DNA from: Acidobacteriota bacterium
GTDB lineage: Bacteria > Acidobacteriota > Blastocatellia > Pyrinomonadales > Pyrinomonadaceae
Direction of reading: 5' to 3'
Assembly: GCA_025463125.1 (NCBI GenBank)
Contig: JAOAPX010000107.1
Coordinates: 1-43,446, forward strand
DNA length: 43,446 nucleotides
The notes under the pieces are model-generated. The model did no database searches and had not been told where the DNA came from. It saw only the letters and a program-made list of their open reading frames with translations. Shown here one piece after another: positions 37,949 to 43,446 of this stretch; the first letter of the stretch is position 1; every line of letters starts with the position of its first letter. A program made the position numbers and the translations under genes.

Positions 37949-38320
37949 ATGAATATAGCCAAACCATACACAATAAAATTTGAAGACCGCGGCGAGTATT
38001 TATATGCGTTCGTCGGCGGAGAAACATTAACGCCTGAAATTGCCGAACAATACTGGGAAGAAATCGCCAGAGAAAGAGTAAATCTAAAAAAAATAAAGAT
38101 ATTGATCGAGAAGGATTTCGTCCAAAGCGTTTCGCTGGCTGAAATGTATGAAATGGGCGTTAATCTAAGCAGCAATTTCAAGGGCAAAAGAATAGCCTTT
38201 TTAGACCGGCGCGGCAACGATGAAGTAAATGAGTTCGGGCAAATGGTCGCGCAGAATCAAGGCGTAAAAATGAAAGTATTTAAAAGCATCGAAGATGCGG
38301 AAAAATGGCTGATCGTTTAA
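37949..38320 (+). CDS. Small soluble protein, STAS/SpoIIAA-like fold suspected
   Basis: A 123-residue protein from ATG 37949. The pattern of alternating strands and helices (YTIKFEDRGEYLYAFVGGE, then an amphipathic helix EIAEQYWEEIARERV, then KKIKILIEKDF, and a final KVFKSIEDAEKWL) resembles STAS/SpoIIAA-like proteins, which often end with an EDAxxWL helix. I cannot assign a function. An upstream in-frame ATG at 37886 would add 21 hydrophobic residues encoded by AT-rich DNA that looks like a promoter region, so I prefer the shorter form. It faces away from the receiver-like gene. Confidence 0.65.
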   Translation: MNIAKPYTIKFEDRGEYLYAFVGGETLTPEIAEQYWEEIARERVNLKKIKILIEKDFVQSVSLAEMYEMGVNLSSNFKGKRIAFLDRRGNDEVNEFGQMVAQNQGVKMKVFKSIEDAEKWLIV

Positions 38321-38340
38321 ACCTTTCGGGTTTCGCTTTT

Positions 38341-38370
38341 TCATTGCCGGCTCCGGTTCGCCGGCAATGA
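38341..38370 (+). terminator. Perfect 11-bp hairpin after the small STAS-like gene
   Basis: TCATTGCCGGC (38341-38351) and GCCGGCAATGA (38360-38370) with an 8-nt loop lie 20 bp past the stop. No T-run follows, so it may be a Rho-dependent or message-protecting hairpin rather than an intrinsic terminator. The rest of the gap to 38570 is AT-rich, with nothing else recognised. Confidence 0.45.
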
Positions 38371-38570
38371 TTCCCGCTTAAAATATAACAAATCTCCTTT
38401 TCGCAAAAGTTAAAGATTTTTACGTCGAACAGTCATTCAAAGATCGAAAAATGTATTGACCCGCGGCTCGAAAAAATTGTATCTTTAATTCCCCTGAAAT
38501 TATCGGTCTTAAAATATATTATTCGCTTTTCTAAACTGTAAAGAACAATTCTTAAGGAGATTACCGATAA

Positions 38571-39491
38571 ATGACCAAACTTCGATTTTTAGCGGCAGTT
38601 GCGGCAGTATTTGCAATTGTATTCACCTTCTCGACACTGAATTTCACAACCAGTGCCCAGCGATCAAAAGAAGACCGAAACATCAACTCCCAGGAACCGC
38701 CAATCGTTAAAGGGGGAAGATTTTGCGGCGCAGACCACGACCCGGCAAGAATCGAGGCGGCTGAAAACGACTTTGCCGATCGTTTGAAATATAAAGTTTA
38801 TTCGGATGCGGAAAGAGCGGCGGGCGCTTCAGTAATTCCCGTTTATTATCACGTCATCAGAAAAGGAACCGGCATTGCCAACGGCGATGTGCCGCAAACG
38901 CAGATCGACGCGCAGATTAAGGTTTTAAATGACGCGTTTGCCGGAACAGGCAAATCTTTCACGCTTGTCGGCGTAACGCGCACGACAAATTCAAAATGGT
39001 ACAGCCTGCGTCAAGGCAGCGCCAATGAAAAAAACATGAAAAACACTCTGCGCCAGGGTTCGGCTGATGATTTGAACATCTATTCGGCAAATCTGCAGGG
39101 CGGATTGCTTGGATGGGCGACATTTCCTTCTTCGTACGCGGGAACGCCGAAAATGGACGGCGTAGTTTTACTTTACTCGTCGGTTCCGGGCGGAACGGCT
39201 GCGCCTTACAACGAAGGCGATACGGGAACGCACGAAGTCGGTCACTGGGTCGGTTTATATCATACGTTTCAAGGCGGATGTACGGGCAGCGGCGATTACG
39301 TCGGGGACACGCCGGCTGAAGCTTCAGCGGCATTCGGCTGTCCGGGCGGACGCGACAGCTGCGCCGGAGGCGGAGTCGATCCGATTGAAAACTTTATGGA
39401 TTACACGGACGATTACTGTATGTTCACATTCTCTGCCGGGCAGAGCACAAGATTAAACGAGCAGTATGATCTTTACCGGGCAGGCAAATAA
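38571..39491 (+). CDS. Secreted M43-family (pappalysin/cytophagalysin-like) zinc metalloprotease
   Basis: A 306-residue exported protease with a strong AAGGAGA ribosome-binding site. The signal peptide spans about 1-29 (cleavage after TSA). The metzincin zinc site HEVGHWVGLYH is at 221-231 (ligands H221, H225 and H231, catalytic E222), followed by the Met-turn region NFMDYTDDYCMFTFS. Paired cysteines around the site (CTGS, CPGG, CAGG, YCMF) suggest disulfides, as in M43B enzymes. There is no secretion-system C-terminal domain, so it is probably released to periplasm or medium by Sec alone. LRQGSA occurs twice (about 146-164), a feature of this family's substrate-side loop. Confidence 0.93.
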   Translation: MTKLRFLAAVAAVFAIVFTFSTLNFTTSAQRSKEDRNINSQEPPIVKGGRFCGADHDPARIEAAENDFADRLKYKVYSDAERAAGASVIPVYYHVIRKGTGIANGDVPQTQIDAQIKVLNDAFAGTGKSFTLVGVTRTTNSKWYSLRQGSANEKNMKNTLRQGSADDLNIYSANLQGGLLGWATFPSSYAGTPKMDGVVLLYSSVPGGTAAPYNEGDTGTHEVGHWVGLYHTFQGGCTGSGDYVGDTPAEASAAFGCPGGRDSCAGGGVDPIENFMDYTDDYCMFTFSAGQSTRLNEQYDLYRAGK

Positions 39492-39516
39492 TTCATTCTA
39501 ATAGTTTTAGAAAATT

Positions 39517-39553
39517 AAACGGAAAGTTCTTTTTCAGAGCTTTCCGTTTTTTT
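39517..39553 (+). terminator. Terminator after the M43 protease gene
   Basis: AAACGGAAAG (39517-39526) pairs with CTTTCCGTTT (39540-39549) around a 13-nt loop, followed by more T. It ends 26-60 bp past the stop. Confidence 0.8.
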
Positions 39554-39584
39554 GCGCGGGCAAAAAGGTTTATTCTATTGCGCG

Positions 39585-40388
39585 ATGCACGAATACGTTT
39601 CTTTTAATCGTAAAATTCAAAGCGCCGCCGGGGCTTCGATTTCCGCCGCCTCCTCCGCCGCGCTTTACGGCAAAGGAATTTTCACGACTGTTGCCGTTTT
39701 CAACGCAAAACCTTTTTTATGGGATAAACATTGGCTGAGATTGCGCGGCAACGCCGAAAAAATCAAGATAGATTTATCCGAATACGACAAGGAAACAATT
39801 TCCGCCGCGCTCGCAGAAATTATCGGCGTCAACAATCTCGAAGACGCGCGCGTTCGTTTGACCTTTTTCGACGAAGCTCCGGGCGGCATATGGTCGTTTA
39901 CAGCGCAAACAAAAACGAGCTTGCTGATTACGACGGCTGAAAGGCGCGAAGTTTCCCCGACTTTTCGTTTAACCGTTTCGCCTTTTCAGGTAAATTCCGC
40001 TTCGCCGCTGGCGGGCGTAAAATCCTGTAATTATATGGAAAAAATTATCGCGCTCGAAGAAGCGAAAAAACGCGGGTTTGACGAAGCCGTGCAAATGAAC
40101 GAGCGCGGCGAAATAGTTTCGGCTTGTATGGCGAATATTTTTTGGACGATAAACGGCGAGCTTTTCACGCCTTCGCTGAAAACCGGCTGTTTGCCGGGCA
40201 CGACGCGCGAATTCCTGTTGGAAAAAATAAAATGTCGCGAAATTGAAGCGAATTCGGAAACGCTGAAAAAAGCCGATGCGGTTTTTCTAACTTCGGCGGG
40301 AATCGGCATCATTCAAATCAGCGAATACGAAAATCGAAAATACGAAACGAAATTCGAACAGATTACGCGCCTAATTCAGTCAATTTAA
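39585..40388 (+). CDS. Class IV aminotransferase, aminodeoxychorismate lyase (PabC)-like
   Basis: A 267-residue PLP fold-type IV protein. GKGIFTTVAVFNAKPFLWDKHWLRL fits the N-terminal substrate segment, the PLP lysine is in LAGVKSCNYMEKIIALEEAKKRG (about 143), and the cofactor Glu lies in NERGEIVSACMANIFW. The LaGVKSxNYm pattern and low similarity to IlvE favour 4-amino-4-deoxychorismate lyase of folate synthesis, although a D-amino acid aminotransferase is not excluded. Start at 39585: the in-frame ATG at 39552 lies in the preceding terminator region. A folate enzyme (5-formyl-THF cyclo-ligase) is encoded 2 kb further on. Confidence 0.78.
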   Translation: MHEYVSFNRKIQSAAGASISAASSAALYGKGIFTTVAVFNAKPFLWDKHWLRLRGNAEKIKIDLSEYDKETISAALAEIIGVNNLEDARVRLTFFDEAPGGIWSFTAQTKTSLLITTAERREVSPTFRLTVSPFQVNSASPLAGVKSCNYMEKIIALEEAKKRGFDEAVQMNERGEIVSACMANIFWTINGELFTPSLKTGCLPGTTREFLLEKIKCREIEANSETLKKADAVFLTSAGIGIIQISEYENRKYETKFEQITRLIQSI

Positions 40389-40390
40389 AC

Positions 40391-40468
40391 GCGAAAAACC
40401 ACAATTAACCGAAAACAAGTTTGTTATTTTCGAAAAATTTGCGGTTTTCGCGGTTTTCGTGTTTTCGG
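40391..40468. terminator. Double inverted repeat between convergent genes
   Basis: CCGAAAACA (40409-40417) pairs exactly with TGTTTTCGG (40460-40468). GCGAAAAACC (40391-40400) pairs with GGTTTTCGC (40443-40451) with one bulge. The right side holds three near-tandem 9-mers of GGTTTTCG type (40443-40468). It separates the aminotransferase gene from the small acidic gene and can act in both directions. Confidence 0.55.
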
Positions 40469-40469
40469 C

Positions 40470-40718
40470 TTACCCGGCGGTTTCAAACAGCGCGAGAATT
40501 TGTTTGCCTTCGGATGAACGCGGGTCGATGGTTCGGATATGTTTCGCACCCTGCATTTCCCAAATTGCCGTAACGCTTCCTTCTTTTTCTACCGCGTGAT
40601 ATGAAACGTCCTCGGTGTTTGCTGCTGCTGTTTCTTCTATTGCCGCTTCGGTCGGTTCGTTTGTTGCCGCTTCGGTCGGTTCGTTCGACTCAGCCGCTTT
40701 TACTGCTTCTTCTGACAT
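40470..40718 (-). CDS. Small acidic protein with Glu/Ala/Thr-rich repeats
   Basis: An 82-residue protein. The first 35 residues are low complexity, with NEPTEAA twice and EETAAANTED. The second half (DVSYHAVEKEGSVTAIWEMQGAKHIRTIDPRSSEGKQILALFE) looks like a short folded beta-alpha unit. I do not recognise the family. Codon use matches the neighbours, and a hairpin follows the stop, which supports a real gene. The repeat coding may vary in length between strains. Confidence 0.6.
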   Translation of the reverse strand: MSEEAVKAAESNEPTEAATNEPTEAAIEETAAANTEDVSYHAVEKEGSVTAIWEMQGAKHIRTIDPRSSEGKQILALFETAG

Positions 40719-40823
40719 TTATTCTGTAAAATCTCCTTGAAATTTATTTTCGACACTTAAATAATATTGTTAATATAACTCGAATTTTGACACATCAGGT
40801 TAGATTTTGTCGAGTTTCAGAAG

Positions 40824-42368
40824 TTATTTACTTCTTTTTAGTTCTAATTCGTAAAACCAGAAATCATTATTCGGCTGATCGATCTTGATTTCATCGGGCT
40901 TGCCGTTTTTATCGATCGTAAATGTAACGAACCCGGCGGGAAAATTATAAGCGACCGACGGGCGCCATTTGATGCGAAAAGTGTCGTAATGCCAGTGTTC
41001 GAGATCGGCGACGAAATTCGGCGACGGAATCATTCGCAAAACGAGTTTCCCGTTTTCCTCCGCGACCGCCGCATCGCCGTAAAGCGCGCCCGAATAAGTT
41101 CCTGCGTAATCTTTTAAGGCAAGACTCGGTTTCGTGTTTTTCACCTGCGCGGCTTCGAGTTTCTTTTGCTCTTCGGCGTCGGCGGCTTTTCCGGCTTTAG
41201 CGCGCGTTAGATATTCCGCGCTCCAATCGCGTTTCGGGGCGTTAACAAAAACGTCGAAAATCTTGTTTTGAATAATCACGTTAACCGGCGTTTCCGAATT
41301 CGTCAGCACGACGAGCCCGAGATTTTCTTCGGGCATCATCGCCGTTTCCGAAATCATCCCGTCGAGCCCGCCGCCGTGCGAAACGACTTTGCGACCGTGA
41401 TAATCCCACAAAAACCAGCCGAGTCCGTAACCGTTAAAATGCCTGGACGGGATGAATTTCGCGCCAGCCTGCGAAATCGGGATCGCGGTATTTTGCTGCT
41501 GCATTTCCCACGCTTGTTTTTCCGAGAAAATTTGTTTTCCTTCGAATTTGCCGCGCCCTAATTGAAGACGGAGCCATTTCGCGACATCGGCGACGCTCGA
41601 ATTGAGCCCGGCGGCAGCCGTCGCGCCGTCAACGTTTCCGGTATGCAAAACGCGCAGCGTTCCGCCCGATTCGTTGTGCGGCATCGAGTAATTGTCTTTC
41701 AAATTTTTAACCGTCGTAGTCGTGCGCGACATTCCCAGAGGCGTTAAAATTCTTTCGCCGACAAACTGCGACCATGTTTTACCGGAAACGCGTTCGACGA
41801 TTTTTCCAGCCGCGATGAACATTAAGTTTTGATAACCGTAAGCCGAGCGAAAGCCGGTTTTCGGTTTCAGATAACGCAGGCGTTTTAAGATTTCGTCATC
41901 TTTGAGCGTCGTTTCGTACCAGAGCAGATCGCCGCTGAACGTATCGAAACCGCTGCGGTGCGAAACCAGGTCGCGAACGGTCATTTCCCTTGTAACATAC
42001 GCGTCCGCGAGTTCGAATTCGGGCAGATGCTTGATGACTTTATCGTCCCAGTTCAATTTTCCTTCGTCGGCTAAAATCGCCAGCGCGGCTGTCGTGAAAG
42101 CCTTTGAGTTCGAAGCGATTGCGAACAAGGTGTTTTCATCGACGCGGTCGGTTTTGCCGAGCTCGCGCACGCCGTAGCCCTTGGCGAAAACAATTTTGTC
42201 GTCCTTGACGATTGCGATCGCCATTCCGGGAATGTTCCAGTCGCCTCGCGCTTTTTCGGCGTAAGCGTCAATTTCTTTGAGTTTTTCGCCGAGCGTCTGC
42301 GAAAAGACGAAAACGGGAAAAACGAGTAATAATAAAAGCAGATGTGCGCGAAAAAGTTTTAAGTTCAT
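40824..42368 (-). CDS. Exported serine hydrolase, beta-lactamase class C/penicillin-binding-protein-like, with DUF3471
   Basis: A 514-residue protein with a signal peptide (hydrophobic about 9-22, cleavage near VFSQ). The three active-site motifs of the S12/AmpC family are present: SxxK as S86-N-S-K89, YxN as Y179-Q-N181, and HGG in VVSHGGGLDGM replacing KTG. The C-terminal 110 residues (SLALKDYAGTYSGALYGDAAV...) form a DUF3471 lipocalin-like domain often fused to such hydrolases. Activity is probably esterase, peptidase or D-amino acid amidase on small substrates; beta-lactam resistance cannot be inferred from these motifs. It stands alone on its strand, 91 bp from the divergent cyclo-ligase gene. 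Confidence 0.9.
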   Translation of the reverse strand: MNLKLFRAHLLLLLLVFPVFVFSQTLGEKLKEIDAYAEKARGDWNIPGMAIAIVKDDKIVFAKGYGVRELGKTDRVDENTLFAIASNSKAFTTAALAILADEGKLNWDDKVIKHLPEFELADAYVTREMTVRDLVSHRSGFDTFSGDLLWYETTLKDDEILKRLRYLKPKTGFRSAYGYQNLMFIAAGKIVERVSGKTWSQFVGERILTPLGMSRTTTTVKNLKDNYSMPHNESGGTLRVLHTGNVDGATAAAGLNSSVADVAKWLRLQLGRGKFEGKQIFSEKQAWEMQQQNTAIPISQAGAKFIPSRHFNGYGLGWFLWDYHGRKVVSHGGGLDGMISETAMMPEENLGLVVLTNSETPVNVIIQNKIFDVFVNAPKRDWSAEYLTRAKAGKAADAEEQKKLEAAQVKNTKPSLALKDYAGTYSGALYGDAAVAEENGKLVLRMIPSPNFVADLEHWHYDTFRIKWRPSVAYNFPAGFVTFTIDKNGKPDEIKIDQPNNDFWFYELELKRSK

Positions 42369-42457
42369 AAATCGATTTTTTTAACGGAAAATAAACCGGG
42401 CTGGATTTAACAATTATTATAACGCAGTTTTGCGCAATCCAAAGAGTAAATAAGCCG

Positions 42458-43036
42458 ATGAATAAAGCGGAATTAAGAAAAATTTACCTGTCGAAACAAA
42501 AAAATCTTTCGCCCGAAGAAAGAATCGACAAAAGCCGCGCGATCGCGGATCGTTTTTTTAGTTTTTTCGATTTAAGCCCGTTTAAAAATCTGCACGTTTT
42601 CATCGCGATCGAAAGATTCAACGAAATCGAAACTTCGTTTATTTTTCAAAAAATCTGGCGCGAGCACCCGCAAATCGAAACGCTCGCGCCGCGCGTCAAT
42701 TTTCAAACCGGCGAAATCGAAAATCTGAAATTTTCCGCCGAAACAAAATTCGCCGTCAACAGCTGGCAAATCAGCGAACCGGCGCACGACGAATCGTTTC
42801 CGGCAGAAAAGCTCGATCTCGTTTTACTGCCGCTTTTATGCTGCGACCGCGAAGGATTGCGCGTCGGTTACGGCAAAGGCTTCTACGATAAATTATTAAG
42901 CCGCTGTCGCCCGGACTGCGTGAAAATCGGCTTGAGCTATTTTGCGCCGATCGAAAACATAAGTGACGCAAACGAATACGACGTTAAGCTCGACTACTGC
43001 GTAACGCCCGAAAACACATATGAATTCAGCGGATGA
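42458..43036 (+). CDS. 5-formyltetrahydrofolate cyclo-ligase
   Basis: A 192-residue enzyme that turns 5-formyl-THF into 5,10-methenyl-THF with ATP. The N-terminal basic helix (KAELRKIYLSKQKNLSPEERIDKSRAI) and the C-terminal signature LDLVLLPLLCCDREGLRVGYGKGFYDKLLSRC, with the glycine-rich ATP/folate loop GYGKGFYD, define the family (known as YgfA or Fau). It appears complete and monocistronic, with a terminator at 43195. Confidence 0.93.
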   Translation: MNKAELRKIYLSKQKNLSPEERIDKSRAIADRFFSFFDLSPFKNLHVFIAIERFNEIETSFIFQKIWREHPQIETLAPRVNFQTGEIENLKFSAETKFAVNSWQISEPAHDESFPAEKLDLVLLPLLCCDREGLRVGYGKGFYDKLLSRCRPDCVKIGLSYFAPIENISDANEYDVKLDYCVTPENTYEFSG

Positions 43037-43194
43037 AAATTAAATTATTTTTTCGAATCCGCAAATAATTACCCGCCGAAGTTAACCGGCAGTCAGGAAA
43101 AATGCTTTTGTCGTCCGGTTCGCCGATTGCCCGGTTCGACAGTCGAATCAGGCACGCTTGACTGCAAATCTTTTTTTACCTCGCTTTGTGAATG

Positions 43195-43234
43195 AAAAGC
43201 CGCGTGTTTTTTTGTAAATACATCCGGCTTTTTT
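43195..43234 (+). terminator. Terminator after the cyclo-ligase gene
   Basis: AAAAGCCG (43195-43202) pairs with CGGCTTTT (43225-43232) and the T-run continues. The loop is 22 nt. It lies in the 287-bp gap before alaS. Confidence 0.6.
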
Positions 43235-43265
43235 CCGTCCTGTGCTTTTCAAATCAGCTTTATGC

Positions 43266-43271
43266 TAAAAT
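43266..43271 (+). promoter_or_regulatory. Candidate -10 box of alaS
   Basis: TAAAAT lies 53 bp before the alaS ATG. The -35 region 17 bp upstream (TGCTTT, 43243-43248) is poor, so the assignment is tentative. Confidence 0.35.
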
Positions 43272-43323
43272 TCCCTTTTTACACATTCATTACATACAAA
43301 ACATACAAAAACTTTAAACTTTT

Positions 43324-43446
43324 ATGACCGGAAACGAAATCAGACGCAAATTTTTAGAATATTTTGAAAGAAACGGGCACAAAATCGTGCATTCCTCGCC
43401 GCTTCTTCCCGCCAACGACCCGACGCTTTTATTTACTAACGCCGGA
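43324..43446 (+). CDS. alaS: Alanyl-tRNA synthetase, N-terminal start (3' truncated by window edge)
   Basis: The last 41 codons read [20 protein letters not shown], then [21 protein letters not shown], which is the conserved N-terminus of AlaS, including the class II motif 1 region and the [23 protein letters not shown] block. AlaS charges tRNA-Ala, including the tRNA-Ala(GGC) seen at 15906. The gene continues outside the window. Confidence 0.95.
   Translation, partial: MTGNEIRRKFLEYFERNGHKIVHSSPLLPANDPTLLFTNAG

Overview
The window reads as a chromosome segment of an Acidobacteriota member, most likely class Blastocatellia (Pyrinomonadaceae-like). Support: a secreted protein at 11180-12088 resembles the VWFA-related family described from Acidobacteria, many secreted proteins have typical Sec signals, base composition is moderate, and Shine-Dalgarno sites are often weak or absent. 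The lineage is an inference from gene content, not from a marker gene.

Layout. 1-1745: the end of an unknown gene, then an M48 metalloprotease on the minus strand. 1746-8660: a phosphate locus, with a tandem Pho-box-like element and promoter, pstSCAB-phoU, then a DUF47 protein and a Pit permease. 8882-15766: mixed housekeeping and envelope genes (mnmA, an unknown secreted protein, an fmdB/VWFA pair, a lipocalin, trxB, a PilZ protein, a crotonase). 15864-17743: tRNA-Ala(GGC) followed by a 1.7 kb remnant island. The island is bounded by a second copy of the tRNA 3' end, and holds a broken type I methyltransferase gene and an intact DUF3494 (ice-binding-like) gene. 18045-22581: leuABCD on the plus strand. 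22578-36253: a convergent nine-gene minus-strand unit, ilvB-ilvN-ilvC-cupin-ilvE-ilvA-ilvD-gltB-gltD. 36543-43446: a Crp/Fnr regulator, a degenerate receiver protein, a small cytosolic protein, an M43 protease, a class IV aminotransferase, a small acidic protein, a serine hydrolase, 5-formyl-THF cyclo-ligase and the start of alaS.

How the parts work together. The 18-36 kb block holds essentially the whole valine, isoleucine and leucine pathway. Threonine deaminase supplies 2-oxobutyrate, IlvBN/IlvC/IlvD build the 2-oxo acids, LeuABCD extends 2-oxoisovalerate, and IlvE transaminates with glutamate supplied by GltBD in the same unit. Several enzymes lack their usual allosteric domain (short LeuA, IlvA without the C-terminal regulatory region, 89-residue IlvN).

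The most striking feature precedes ilvB. A perfect TTGACA -35 box lies upstream of a 33-codon leader peptide whose last 13 residues are 10 Ile/Val/Leu. After it come mutually exclusive RNA pairings built from repeated GTCATTA/TAATGAC segments, and a terminator hairpin with a T-tract just before the ilvB start. This is the architecture of ribosome-mediated transcription attenuation, placed in front of a 13 kb branched-chain amino acid and glutamate synthase operon.
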